DNA of 64,000 nt from Moellerella wisconsensis ATCC 35017 (lineage in GTDB: Bacteria > Pseudomonadota > Gammaproteobacteria > Enterobacterales > Enterobacteriaceae), in NCBI RefSeq assembly GCF_001294465.1, contig NZ_LGAA01000022.1:62001-126000 (forward strand), in the 5' to 3' direction. Shown here in pieces: positions 40,318 to 50,300 of the stretch; position 1 is the stretch's first letter, and each line of letters opens with the position of its first letter. The notes under the pieces were generated by a model. The model worked only from the letters and a program-made list of their open reading frames with translations. It did no database searches and had not been told where the DNA came from. The translations under genes were made by a program, and so were the position numbers.

Positions 40318-41232
40318 ATGGACAGACGAAGTTTCATGCTAAAGTCAGCGATTCTAGCATCCTCCATGTTATTACCATTTAAAGTATTAAGTAAGCCGAC
40401 TGCTGACAATAATCTTAACGGAGCAACTTTTAAAGAAGTAGAGCCCAAAGACTTCATCAAAGTAAGTTACGGCCCAGATAAAAATAACTACTTTGAATTA
40501 AGGTTACCTAAACAAATCGCAGGGAAAAAAGCACCAATAGCTATCGTGATTCACGGCGGGTACTGGAGAAACAAATACACTCTAGATTATATGAGTTACT
40601 TTTGTGAGTGGTTAAAAAATAATGGGATCATAAGTATCAACATGGAGTATCGTAGAATTGGAGACGTCGGTGGAGGATATCCTAATACATTCCTTGATGT
40701 GTCCGCATGTATAGATAGCATTCCACAGGTACTTGACAATATAGAGTCATTTGATATCAAGAATATTGACCTCAATAACACTGTCTTAATTGGACACTCA
40801 GCAGGAGGTCATCTAGCTACTTGGGCTTTTAGCAGAGGAAGCATTACTCAAGAGAGCCCTCTGTATGATGAAAAGATGTTTACGATTAAGAAAGCAATAT
40901 CATTAGCCGGATTATTAGATCTAGAATATGCAAAAAAATATCACTTATCTAACGATGCAGTGCTAGAACTAATAAATGGTGTTCCTCTAGAGTTTATATC
41001 TAAAAATATCTCCCCTATAGATATGTTGCCAATAAAGAATGGAGAAGTTATTTTATTTCATGGTAATAAGGATAGTGAAGTTCCCATCGAAATAAGCACT
41101 AACTATAAAGAAAAAGCACAAGAAAATTGTCAATATTTTACTATCAATGGAGCTGGACACTTTGATCTGGTGGATCCCAAATCGCCTTATTTCAAAGAGG
41201 TAGGTAATAAAATATTAACCTCTTTTCTATAA
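40318..41232 (+). CDS. Tat-exported alpha/beta hydrolase (BD-FAE/kynurenine-formamidase-like)
   Basis: A 304-residue serine hydrolase with an N-terminal twin-arginine signal (MDRRSFMLKS followed by a hydrophobic run), so it should be exported folded. The oxyanion motif HGGYW is at 79-83, the nucleophile elbow GHSAGG has Ser161, and Asp252 (GNKDSEV) and His281 (GAGHFDL) complete the triad. The HGGYW form is typical of kynurenine formamidase-like esterases. The start follows AAAGGA. It stands alone in an accessory region; the natural ester or amide is unknown. Confidence 0.83.
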   Translation: MDRRSFMLKSAILASSMLLPFKVLSKPTADNNLNGATFKEVEPKDFIKVSYGPDKNNYFELRLPKQIAGKKAPIAIVIHGGYWRNKYTLDYMSYFCEWLKNNGIISINMEYRRIGDVGGGYPNTFLDVSACIDSIPQVLDNIESFDIKNIDLNNTVLIGHSAGGHLATWAFSRGSITQESPLYDEKMFTIKKAISLAGLLDLEYAKKYHLSNDAVLELINGVPLEFISKNISPIDMLPIKNGEVILFHGNKDSEVPIEISTNYKEKAQENCQYFTINGAGHFDLVDPKSPYFKEVGNKILTSFL

Positions 41233-41399
41233 AATAAATTCGCTATAACCATCTGAAATATTACGCATTGTACAAGCAGAAAATTTATCTATCTAACCTA
41301 ATGATCGCTTAATTATATCCAATACCATTATGGAGTAAGTAGAATTGATCTGCTTTTTAACTAAATTAGTAAGAAAGGCGATAGCTGATAACTGAGCAA

Positions 41400-41424
41400 A
41401 GGACAGCACGCTGCCCTATTTTTT
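41400..41424 (+). terminator. Terminator-like hairpin after the hydrolase gene
   Basis: AGGACAG and CTGCCCT pair with one mismatch around CACG, followed by ATTTTTT. It is 168 bp beyond the hydrolase stop. Confidence 0.55.
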
Positions 41425-41490
41425 ATCTTTCTGCTCTTGGTCTTTCACCCCACTTTCGCGGAATAAATTATCTAATGCAAAAATTCCGGA
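41416..41490 (-). pseudogene. C-terminal relic of an unidentified gene
   Basis: On the minus strand a 24-codon open stretch reads SGIFALDNLFRESGVKDQEQ followed by KDKK and a stop, with protein-like composition. It is cut upstream by an in-frame TAG. The character of the sequence suggests the tail of a longer, lost gene; no family was recognised. Confidence 0.4.
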
Positions 41491-41665
41491 CTAAAATCCT
41501 CTTCGAGTTATTGCTGTTAGCCTTGTTAATAAGCATTAATCTATATCGCTAAGAGATAAGGGTAATGGGCTAGATGATATTTCCGTATAGTTCCAGTGCC
41601 GATATGTGATACTGTAAGTCATTGATAAATAATTTTTTATTGCATGTAATGCTAGGGTGGGAATC

Positions 41666-41812
41666 TCAAGAAAACCTAGTACCTTTCGTTTTCAGCGCGT
41701 ATTTTTCTCCTAAATCATCGCCAAACTCAACAAGCCATACCAAACAATCATTTATTTGGATCACATCAATCTCATGCGCTGATAAATCACTGCGCCCATG
41801 AAAGAAACGGTT
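41666..41812 (-). pseudogene. Gene fragment with in-frame stop
   Basis: Forty-eight codons on the minus strand read as ordinary protein (NRFFHGRSDLSAHEIDVIQI, then NDCLVWLVEFGDDLGEKYAL and a short tail). The frame continues upstream of a TGA at 41813-41815 for about 20 codons (DKGDVVYFTK) before another stop. No start codon is available, so it is a broken gene. Family unknown. Confidence 0.5.
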
Positions 41813-42198
41813 TCACTTCGTAAAATACACAACATCGCCCTTATCTGCACAATCTGTACAATCTGTACAATAAAATTATTTCAGTTTTAAAATTCTACAA
41901 AACATATGGCCAGACCGCTCCACGCCTAGGGACTTGCGAGGGATCACAAACTGAAATGTGTGAAAGGATTTTCAGTAAATTTCAGCTTTTGGATCGCCGA
42001 ATAGATCGCATTAAAAACATAACACAATGAAAAATATCGATAATTTTTATTTGTCGTAGGATTGATTAGATCGCGAAACTAACCGCATAATTTCAAAGAG
42101 TCAGTAATTATGCGGGTTTAGGAGAAATGAAAAACTGAAATAAGCTATAAAGATATTTATAAAAATTAGCGTGACATATTTTTGAAAAATAAAATGTA

Positions 42199-42214
42199 TT
42201 GTGACATGTCACAA
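42199..42214. repeat. 16-bp perfect palindrome
   Basis: TTGTGACATGTCACAA is its own reverse complement. GTGACATA occurs again 29 bp upstream. It resembles a dimeric protein's binding site and lies 117 bp from the tRNA-Lys 3' end. Confidence 0.7.
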
Positions 42215-42272
42215 ACTAATTAGGGCACGCAAAAAACCTGTCGCCATTTTGTCGCCAATGACTCATAAAAAT

Positions 42273-42301
42273 AAAAAAAGCCACTTCATTAAAAGTGGCT
42301 T
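42273..42301 (-). terminator. Terminator of tRNA-Lys
   Basis: AAGCCACTT pairs with AAGTGGCTT (9 bp, 6-nt loop), and on the minus strand it is followed by seven T residues. It is about 27 bp beyond the tRNA 3' end. Confidence 0.88.
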
Positions 42302-42327
42302 AATGTACTGATTTAACAGCTTAAAAT

Positions 42328-42403
<76 letters not shown>

Positions 42404-42654
42404 GATAAGTATTATTTAACGCCTCTCATTCTGTACAGTCAATATTTTTCTGCTATTTTTATTAATATGGTTAATCCTAAACCATCTAAGTAAATGCTTT
42501 GTCATCAACAGGTTAAGTAATAGTCACTTCGAGCTCTATTAGCAAACTTTTTATTACTAGAACTACAATTTGTGTCACAATAATTTCGCAAACACCGTCA
42601 CAACAATAAAAAAACACTGTGACAGCGAGTAACAATAAAAACATCGGACAGAAT

Positions 42655-44058
42655 ATGGCAGACAATCATCAAGCGACAACTAGCCACCCTGTGGCAGAAA
42701 AAAATCAATTGCGGCGAAGTCTTAGCAATCGTCATATCCAATTAATTGCTATTGGCGGAGCGATTGGTACCGGCTTATTTATGGGATCAGGTAAAACCAT
42801 CTCGCTAGCGGGACCTTCGATTATCTTTGTTTATATGATAATCGGCTTTATGTTATTTTTTGTGATGCGAGCAATGGGCGAATTATTGCTTTCAAATCTT
42901 AACTATAAGTCGTTCAGTGATTTTTCGGCTGATCTTATCGGTCCGTGGGCTGGTTTTTTTGTCGGCTGGACCTATTGGTTTTGCTGGGTCATCACCGGAA
43001 TTGCAGATATTGTGGCGATTACCGCCTATGTCAGCTATTGGGCACCAAATTTTCCAGAATGGGTGACGTCATTTATCTGCGTGCTAACCTTGTTAACTTT
43101 GAATTTAGTCTCTGTTAAGTTATTTGGCGAGATGGAATTTTGGTTCTCAATGATCAAAATTGTAGCGATTGTTTCACTGATTGTTATCGGTGGCACACTA
43201 ATAGGCATGTCATTTACTTCGCCTTCGGGACACACTGCTGCGCTAGAAAATATCTGGAATGATGGAGGGATGTTCCCTAAAGGGCTGAGCGGATTTTTTG
43301 CTGGTTTTCAAATTGCTATTTTTGCTTTTGTGGGGATTGAATTAGTCGGAACAGCCGCTGCGGAAACCCGTGATCCTGAAAAATCTTTACCAAAAGCCAT
43401 CAATGCTATCCCTTTCAGGATTATTACTTTTTATGTGCTTTCTCTCATTGTAATTATGGCAGTGACGCCTTGGCGCACCATCTTGGCGGATAAAAGCCCG
43501 TTTGTTGAGATGTTCGTGCTCATTAGCCTGCCTGCTGCGGCCAGTATTGTGAATTTTGTGGTATTAACCGCGGCAGCATCATCAGCGAACAGTGGGGTGT
43601 TCTCCACCAGCCGTATGTTGTTTGGTTTATCAAAAGAAGGTGATGCCCCCAAACAATTTAGTCAATTATCACGTAAAGCAGTACCTGCAACGGGCTTGAT
43701 TTTTACTTGTCTCTGCCTGAGTTGCGGTATTATCTTAATCTATTTTATTCCAGATGTGATGCATGTGTTTACCTTGGTAACCACGGTTTCAGCTATCTTG
43801 TTCATGTTTATTTGGAGCATGATTATTTGCAGTTATTTGGCATTTAGAAAAAAACGTCCGCACCTGCATCAAGCTTCACGCTATAAAATGCCGGCAGGAA
43901 TAGTGATGTCATGGGTCTGTTTGGCGTTCTTTGTCTGTATGATTATTTTGTTGACCTTACAACCAGATACCCGCCAAGCATTATTAGCTACCCCGTTATG
44001 GTTTGTGGCGCTATTTATTGGTTATAAAGTGGTACAACGCCGCAAACAAAAAGCATAA
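42655..44058 (+). CDS. cycA: D-serine/D-alanine/glycine permease CycA
   Basis: Amino-acid permease of the APC superfamily with twelve helices, importing glycine, D-alanine, D-serine and D-cycloserine with protons. NRHIQLIAIGGAIGTGLFMG followed by SGKTISLAGPSIIFVYMIIGF is identical in character to E. coli CycA, as are FAGFQIAIFAFVGIELVG and SANSGVFSTSRMLFG. The ATG at 42655 places 21 residues up to the first RR, as in E. coli; an in-frame GTG 36 bp upstream is less likely. It ends at a bidirectional terminator shared with putP. Confidence 0.93.
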   Translation: MADNHQATTSHPVAEKNQLRRSLSNRHIQLIAIGGAIGTGLFMGSGKTISLAGPSIIFVYMIIGFMLFFVMRAMGELLLSNLNYKSFSDFSADLIGPWAGFFVGWTYWFCWVITGIADIVAITAYVSYWAPNFPEWVTSFICVLTLLTLNLVSVKLFGEMEFWFSMIKIVAIVSLIVIGGTLIGMSFTSPSGHTAALENIWNDGGMFPKGLSGFFAGFQIAIFAFVGIELVGTAAAETRDPEKSLPKAINAIPFRIITFYVLSLIVIMAVTPWRTILADKSPFVEMFVLISLPAAASIVNFVVLTAAASSANSGVFSTSRMLFGLSKEGDAPKQFSQLSRKAVPATGLIFTCLCLSCGIILIYFIPDVMHVFTLVTTVSAILFMFIWSMIICSYLAFRKKRPHLHQASRYKMPAGIVMSWVCLAFFVCMIILLTLQPDTRQALLATPLWFVALFIGYKVVQRRKQKA

Positions 44059-44081
44059 TCGCTCTGCGATAAGATATAGAT

Positions 44082-44115
44082 AAAAAAATAGGCGCTGATA
44101 ATCAGCGCCTATTTT
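44082..44115. terminator. Bidirectional terminator between cycA and putP
   Basis: AAAATAGGCGCTGAT and ATCAGCGCCTATTTT form a 15-bp perfect stem around one base pair gap, with A/T runs at both ends, between convergent genes. Confidence 0.9.
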
Positions 44116-44165
44116 CATAATGACCCCATATAATTTAGTTTATTACTGTTTCAAGCTACAATATT

Positions 44166-45650
44166 CTAATGGGTTTTATACTCGGCTTCAGCTTCATCAA
44201 AACGTTGCTGTGCTTGAGCACTCGGAGCTCTAGTCACTAAGCTGACTGCAAATATAGCGATTGAGGCTAGAATAAAGCCGGGAATAATTTCATATAATCC
44301 AAACCATTTATACTGCACCCAAACCAAGACCGTACCCGCCCCTACTAGCATACCTGCCAACGCGCCACTTCGGGTCATGCGTTTCCACAGTACTGAAATT
44401 AAGACCACCGGGCCAAAGGCAGCACCAAAGCCGGCCCAAGCATTACTAACTAAGGCCAAGACTTTGTTTTCTGGGTCTCGAGCAATATAAATAGCGATAG
44501 CAGAGACTAGCAGTACCATGCCACGACCAACCCACACTAGCTCTTTTTGACTGGCATTTTTGCGTAAGAACGGCTTATATAAATCTTCAGTTAATGCGCT
44601 GGAACAGACTAATAACTGGCAGCTTAATGTGCTCATTACCGCCGCTAAAATCGCTGATAATAATATCCCGGCAATCCATGGATTAAATAATACTGTGGCT
44701 AATTCCATGAAGATACGTTCATTGTTACTATTAACCGGCCCAGCGAGTTGCGGGTTCATTTCGTAGTAAGCGATACCAAAGAAACCTACAGCAATGGTGC
44801 CGATTAAACATAAAACCATCCATGTCATACTGATGCGACGCGCACTACGAATAGTACGGTGAGAATCCGCGGCCATAAATCGGGCTAAAATATGCGGTTG
44901 CCCAAAGTAACCTAAACCCCAGCCTAACAATGAAATGATCGCCACAAAATTAAGCCCTTTGAACATATCTAAATATTCAGGATTTTTGGCTTCAATAATC
45001 GCAATCGAGGATTCAAAGCCGCCCACCGACATAATCACCATAATTGGAGTTAAGATTAAAGCAAAAATCATTAATGACGCTTGTACTGTATCAGTCCAAC
45101 TTACGGCTAAAAATCCGCCTAAGAAAGTATAAGCAATCGTTGCTAACGCCCCGAGCCACATGGCTTTTTCATAGCTCATATCGAAGGTGCTTTGGAATAA
45201 TAATCCACCGGCAACTACGCCAGATGCACAATAAATGGTAAAAAAGACTAAAATAACTAGCGCTGAAATGATACGCAGTATCTTGCTATTGTCTTCAAAG
45301 CGACTAGTAAAATAATCCGGCAACGTTAACGCATTATTATTTTTTTCAGTATGAACACGCAGTCGTCCTGCGACAAATAACCAGTTAAAATAGGCTCCAA
45401 GGCTTAAACCGATAGCAATCCAGCTTTCTGAAATACCCGCCAAAAATACCACGCCTGGCAATCCCATTAATAACCATCCACTCATATCGGATGCTCCCGC
45501 AGAGAGTGCGGTTACTACGCTTCCTAGACTTCGCCCACCGAGGATATAATCATCAAAACTGTTGGTTGAGCGGTACGCTAGATAGCCGATAAGTAGCATA
45601 AAGCTAATATAGATGATAAATGTCACTATCATCGGTGTACTTATAATCAT
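44166..45650 (-). CDS. putP: Sodium/proline symporter PutP
   Basis: Na+-coupled high-affinity proline importer of the SSS family, 494 residues with thirteen helices. DDYILGGRSLGSVVTALSAGASDMSGWLLMG (residues about 32-62, with the Na+ and proline ligands Asp and Ser), NNNALTLPDYFTSRFED and GWGLGYFGQPHILARFMAADSH match E. coli PutP. The ATG at 45650 is preceded by GGAGAAAACC. Divergent from putA, with GTTGCA sites between, so PutA repression is expected. Confidence 0.96.
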   Translation of the reverse strand: MIISTPMIVTFIIYISFMLLIGYLAYRSTNSFDDYILGGRSLGSVVTALSAGASDMSGWLLMGLPGVVFLAGISESWIAIGLSLGAYFNWLFVAGRLRVHTEKNNNALTLPDYFTSRFEDNSKILRIISALVILVFFTIYCASGVVAGGLLFQSTFDMSYEKAMWLGALATIAYTFLGGFLAVSWTDTVQASLMIFALILTPIMVIMSVGGFESSIAIIEAKNPEYLDMFKGLNFVAIISLLGWGLGYFGQPHILARFMAADSHRTIRSARRISMTWMVLCLIGTIAVGFFGIAYYEMNPQLAGPVNSNNERIFMELATVLFNPWIAGILLSAILAAVMSTLSCQLLVCSSALTEDLYKPFLRKNASQKELVWVGRGMVLLVSAIAIYIARDPENKVLALVSNAWAGFGAAFGPVVLISVLWKRMTRSGALAGMLVGAGTVLVWVQYKWFGLYEIIPGFILASIAIFAVSLVTRAPSAQAQQRFDEAEAEYKTH

Positions 45651-46295
45651 CGGTTTTCTCCATTGAATTTTCGTTGTTATATTTTGCAAGTTACTGCTTT
45701 CCGTGTTTTACACGTGTTATTGCTGTGAAACTCTAATTACCTTGCCTATTGTTAATAATTTATCTTTACTAATTTTTAGCGTTTTACCCGCATCATCAAG
45801 GCTATTAACCTAGGTTATCGTAGGGTTTATAGCCTGAATTTAACCTCATTTTTAACTTTATCAATAAATAATGTTGTACATAATTGTTTAATTATGTTGC
45901 ACATTTAGCGATCTAATTAGCTATTTATGTATAACTATAGAAAATATCTAATTAATTTAGATAGCCTCAATCCTAGACACTCAATTGATAATTTAACAAG
46001 AAATTGACTTATATTTATCTTAAAAACGACGTGTTAATCACATTTATTACTTTTTGACTATGTGGATTACATCAATTGATTAACTTACAAAATCAACACA
46101 CCGCCGAATAAAACAAATAAAATCAAATATATAATAGAGAAATTTATTATATATATATTTTATTGATAGAAAAAATACGACTTAATTCACATTTCTTTGC
46201 TAACTATCATTAACAAAGTTGCACAATGTTGCAACATGATCGATATTGATACCTAACTAAGTAAATTCGTCGACATAATGTTGAAAGGAGCGGGG
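45651..46295. promoter_or_regulatory. putP-putA divergent control region
   Basis: About 645 bp with exact copies of the PutA target GTTGCA at 45896-45901, 46218-46223 and 46228-46233 and a near match GTTGTA at 45873. In E. coli the put control region has several GTTGCA sites through which PutA represses both genes. The last two sites lie 63-78 bp before putA. The remainder is highly AT-rich. Confidence 0.75.
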
Positions 46296-49200
46296 ATGAG
46301 CAGTACAACCATGGGTGTCAGACTTGATGAAGCAACTCGAGAGCGAATTAAAACCGCTGCTCGGCGTATTGACCGAACTCCACACTGGTTAATTAAGCAG
46401 GCAATATTTAACTATCTGGAATTCCTTGATAATGAACAGATCATCCCTGAACTTTCTGCCCAAAAAGATAGCAGAGAAGACAGTTCTGATGAAGAAAATT
46501 CTGTTCCTGAAACCACATTCCAACCGTTTTTAAGCTTTGCTGAGCATATTTTACCCCAGTCGGTTAAACGTTCTGCAATTACCTCAGCTTATCGCCCCCC
46601 AGAAACACAAGCAGTGCCAATGTTATTACAGCAAGCTCAGCTCCCTGCCCCGCAAGCGGATGCGGCGCATAAGCTGGCCTATTCAATTGCCGAAAAATTG
46701 CGCAATCAAAAAAATGGTATAGGTCGTTCGGGATTAGTTCAGGGGCTATTACAGGAGTTTCCGCTCTCCTCTCAAGAAGGCGTCGCGCTAATGTGTTTAG
46801 CCGAAGCATTATTGCGTATTCCAGATAAAGCCACCCGCGATGCGTTGATCCGCGACAAAATTAGTCGAGGAAATTGGCAATCGCATTTAGGGCAAAGTGC
46901 ATCGATGTTTGTTAATGCAGCAACTTGGGGACTGCTATTTACAGGAAAATTAGTTTCTACCCATAATGAAGCCAAATTATCCTCATCACTTAATCGTATT
47001 CTCAGCAAAAGTGGCGAGCCACTAGTGCGTAAAGGGGTCGATATGGCGATGCGATTAATGGGTGAACAATTTGTGACGGGCGAAACCATCGCACAAGCGC
47101 TAGCCAATGCCCGTAAATTAGAAGAAAAAGGCTTTCGTTATTCCTATGATATGCTGGGTGAAGCGGCATTAACCGAAGAAGATGCCCAAGCCTATTTAGT
47201 CTCGTACCAACAAGCTATTCATGCTATTGGCAAAGCCTCAAATGGCCGAGGAATTTACGAAGGACCAGGGATCTCAATCAAGTTATCCGCTCTGCATCCG
47301 CGCTATAGCCGAGCGCAATATGACCGAGTAATGCGTGAACTGTACCCTCGTCTATTAGCGCTGACATTACAAGCTCGCCAGTATGATATCGGGATCAATA
47401 TTGATGCCGAAGAAGCCGATCGCTTAGAGATCTCCCTCGATCTATTAGAAAAACTGTGTTTTGAGCCGCAACTCGATGGCTGGAATGGTATTGGATTTGT
47501 GATTCAAGCCTATCAAAAACGCTGTCCATTAGTCATTGATTACCTGATTGATTTAGCACAACGCAGTCGCCGACGCTTGATGATCCGCTTAGTTAAAGGG
47601 GCCTATTGGGATAGCGAGATCAAACGCGCTCAAGTTGACGGCTTGGAAGGTTACCCGGTATATACCCGCAAAGTGTATACAGACGTGTCTTATCTAGCCT
47701 GTGCTCGTAAGCTATTGGCTGCGCCAAATCTGATTTATCCTCAATTTGCCACGCATAACGCCCATACGTTATCGGCTATCTATCAACTGGCAGGCCAGAA
47801 TTATTATCCTGGTCAATATGAATTCCAATGCCTACATGGCATGGGCGAGCCATTATATGAGCAAGTTGTAGGTAAAGTCGCCGACGGTAAATTAAATCGC
47901 CCATGCCGTATTTATGCACCGGTAGGCACCCATGAAACACTGTTAGCTTACTTGGTGCGTCGTTTATTGGAAAACGGCGCTAACACCTCATTTGTTAATC
48001 GTATTGCTGATAACACCCTACCGTTAGAGGAATTAGTCGCCGATCCAGTTAGCGATGTACTAGCATTAGCTGAAACCGAAGGCCACATTGGAATACCCCA
48101 CCCCAAAATTCCACTGCCGCGTGATCTGTACGGTACACGCCGAGTCAATTCATTAGGATTAGATTTATCCAATGAGCACCGGCTCGCCTCCCTATCGAGC
48201 GCGTTACTGACCGCCTCGATGAGTCCCAAACTAGCCGAGCCGTTATTGGGCGGAAATTGGCACTCAGAGACACCACTCGCGGCAGCTAAACCCGTTATTA
48301 ATCCAGCACAGCAGCAAGATATTGTTGGCCACGTGCGCGAAGCTAGTGAGGCCGAAGTTGAACATGCCTTAACCGTGGCGCATCAAGCCAGTGAGATTTG
48401 GTTCGCGACGCCGCCTTCAGAGCGTGCCGCCTCGCTGTTACGTGCCGCACAATTAATGGAGCAACAGCTCCAACCCTTATTAGAGATTTTAGTGCGTGAA
48501 GCAGGAAAAACTTATCAAAATGCAATTTCAGAAGTTAGAGAAGCGGTTGATTTCTTAAATTATTATGCCGTGCAAGTGCGTGATGATTTTGATAACAACA
48601 CCCACCGACCATTAGGGCCGGTAGTCTGCATTAGTCCGTGGAACTTTCCCCTCGCGATTTTCTCAGGCCAAATTGCAGCCGCATTAGCCGCTGGCAATAC
48701 TGTGTTGGCTAAACCCGCTGAGCAAACGCCATTAGTGGCGGCCATGGCGGTCTCATTGTTGCATCAAGCCGGCATCCCGCGTGATGTATTGCAATTATTA
48801 CCCGGCGATGGTGAAACTGTCGGCGCGACCTTAGTTGGCGATCCTCGGGTGCGCGGCGTGATGTTTACTGGCTCGACCCAAGTCGCTGGCTTGCTACAAC
48901 GTAATATTGCCGGTCGTTTAGATATACATGGCCGTCCAACGCCATTAATTGCCGAAACGGGTGGGCTAAACGCCATGATAGTCGATTCCTCCGCATTAAC
49001 CGAGCAAGTGGTGACCGATGTGGTGGCTTCCGCCTTTGACAGCGCGGGCCAACGCTGCTCTGCCCTGCGCATTCTGTGTGTGCAAGAAGATATCGCTGAA
49101 CACACATTAAGAATGTTAAGAGGCGCTATGGAAGAGTGCCGCATGGCCGATCCACAACATTTATCCACCGATATAGGCCCAGTGATCGACGCACAAGCCA

Positions 49201-50276
49201 AACAAGTTATCGAGCAGCATATTCAACAAATGCGCAATAAAGGCAAAGTAATTTTCCAAGCAGCATTAGACAATAGTGCTGATCAAGCCGAGCAACAGGA
49301 TGGAACTTTTGTTAAACCGACACTTATCGAACTGGATTCTTTCGACGAGCTAAAACAAGAAATTTTTGGCCCTGTATTGCATGTTGTACGTTATAAAAGT
49401 GAAAATCTCGACTCACTCATCAAGCAAATTAATGCCGCGGGCTATGGATTAACCCTAGGCGTGCATACTCGAATTGATGAAACTATTGCTAAGATTGTCG
49501 CGCAAGCCAAAGTGGGTAATTTATACGTTAATCGCAATATGGTCGGAGCCGTAGTGGGCGTGCAACCTTTTGGTGGCGAAGGATTATCCGGTACCGGTCC
49601 TAAAGCGGGTGGTCCATTATATTTATATCGCTTATTGGCAGAGCGTCCCGCAAACGCACTGCTCAAAACACTAGAACGTCAAGATAATGAATTGCCAATG
49701 GATGCCACTTTGCGTTCGACGTTGTTAGCACCGTTCAATGCTTTTAGCCAATGGCTAAATGAGCAAGCAAATAATGAATTAGCTGCTGTGACAGAAACTT
49801 TTAATCATTTGTCACAAAGCGGTACTTGTCGGGTATTACCGGGACCTACTGGTGAGCGAAACACCTACTCGTTATTGCCCCGAGGCCAGGTCTTGTGCCT
49901 AGCGGATAATCGCCACGATATCTTAATTCAACTTGCCGCTGTATTAGCCGCCGGCTGTCAAAGCCTGTGGCCATCATCCGATATTCATCAACAAATAGCG
50001 CGTGAGTTGCCTGAGCAAGTGCGTCAAACTATTCAGTTCACTAAACAATGGCAGGATGATCCACTGGCTATTGAAGCGGTGATCCATCACGGAGACAGTG
50101 ATCAGCTCAGAACCGTATGTCAGACGATTGCCCAGCGTAAAGGGCCGATTATTTCGGTGCAAGGGTTTGAACGTGGGGAAACTAACCTATTATTAGAGCG
50201 CTTAGTGCATGAACGTTCGCTAAGCGTTAACACCGCTGCGGCCGGGGGTAATGCCAGCTTAATGACTATTGGCTAA
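46296..50276 (+). CDS. putA: Trifunctional proline dehydrogenase/P5C dehydrogenase/repressor PutA
   Basis: A 1326-residue protein that oxidises proline to glutamate and represses the put genes. Residues 1-47 form the ribbon-helix-helix DNA-binding domain (TTMGVRLDEATRERIKTAAR). The FAD proline dehydrogenase barrel spans about 260-560 (RLMIRLVKGAYWDSEIKRAQ). The NAD-dependent P5C dehydrogenase domain spans about 650-1120, with catalytic Cys921 in SAGQRCSAL and the motif ISPWNFPLAIF. The C-terminal ALDH-like dimerisation tail ends ..GGNASLMTIG as in E. coli. The ATG at 46296 follows GGAGCGGGG. The stop codon lies inside an 8-bp tandem repeat. Confidence 0.97.
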   Translation: MSSTTMGVRLDEATRERIKTAARRIDRTPHWLIKQAIFNYLEFLDNEQIIPELSAQKDSREDSSDEENSVPETTFQPFLSFAEHILPQSVKRSAITSAYRPPETQAVPMLLQQAQLPAPQADAAHKLAYSIAEKLRNQKNGIGRSGLVQGLLQEFPLSSQEGVALMCLAEALLRIPDKATRDALIRDKISRGNWQSHLGQSASMFVNAATWGLLFTGKLVSTHNEAKLSSSLNRILSKSGEPLVRKGVDMAMRLMGEQFVTGETIAQALANARKLEEKGFRYSYDMLGEAALTEEDAQAYLVSYQQAIHAIGKASNGRGIYEGPGISIKLSALHPRYSRAQYDRVMRELYPRLLALTLQARQYDIGINIDAEEADRLEISLDLLEKLCFEPQLDGWNGIGFVIQAYQKRCPLVIDYLIDLAQRSRRRLMIRLVKGAYWDSEIKRAQVDGLEGYPVYTRKVYTDVSYLACARKLLAAPNLIYPQFATHNAHTLSAIYQLAGQNYYPGQYEFQCLHGMGEPLYEQVVGKVADGKLNRPCRIYAPVGTHETLLAYLVRRLLENGANTSFVNRIADNTLPLEELVADPVSDVLALAETEGHIGIPHPKIPLPRDLYGTRRVNSLGLDLSNEHRLASLSSALLTASMSPKLAEPLLGGNWHSETPLAAAKPVINPAQQQDIVGHVREASEAEVEHALTVAHQASEIWFATPPSERAASLLRAAQLMEQQLQPLLEILVREAGKTYQNAISEVREAVDFLNYYAVQVRDDFDNNTHRPLGPVVCISPWNFPLAIFSGQIAAALAAGNTVLAKPAEQTPLVAAMAVSLLHQAGIPRDVLQLLPGDGETVGATLVGDPRVRGVMFTGSTQVAGLLQRNIAGRLDIHGRPTPLIAETGGLNAMIVDSSALTEQVVTDVVASAFDSAGQRCSALRILCVQEDIAEHTLRMLRGAMEECRMADPQHLSTDIGPVIDAQAKQVIEQHIQQMRNKGKVIFQAALDNSADQAEQQDGTFVKPTLIELDSFDELKQEIFGPVLHVVRYKSENLDSLIKQINAAGYGLTLGVHTRIDETIAKIVAQAKVGNLYVNRNMVGAVVGVQPFGGEGLSGTGPKAGGPLYLYRLLAERPANALLKTLERQDNELPMDATLRSTLLAPFNAFSQWLNEQANNELAAVTETFNHLSQSGTCRVLPGPTGERNTYSLLPRGQVLCLADNRHDILIQLAAVLAAGCQSLWPSSDIHQQIARELPEQVRQTIQFTKQWQDDPLAIEAVIHHGDSDQLRTVCQTIAQRKGPIISVQGFERGETNLLLERLVHERSLSVNTAAAGGNASLMTIG

Positions 50277-50300
50277 GTGGCTAAGTGGCTAAGTGGCTAA
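50271..50300. repeat. 8-bp tandem repeat at the putA stop
   Basis: GGCTAAGT is repeated three times followed by GGCTAA, starting at the last sense codon of putA so that the first copy contains the TAA stop. Confidence 0.9.

Larger units (their letters stand above)
41233..42327. other. 1.1-kb decayed region adjoining tRNA-Lys
   Basis: No intact gene. It contains a terminator-like hairpin, two minus-strand coding relics (41416-41490 and 41666-41812), a 9-bp tandem repeat (CTGTACAAT) near 41852-41872, and a 16-bp perfect palindrome at 42199-42214. The mixture next to a tRNA 3' end looks like the remains of an integrated element. Confidence 0.55.

Noticed and set aside
48764-49201. 145-codon minus-strand open frame inside putA
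   Set aside because: Antisense shadow of the conserved P5C dehydrogenase domain, with improbable composition.
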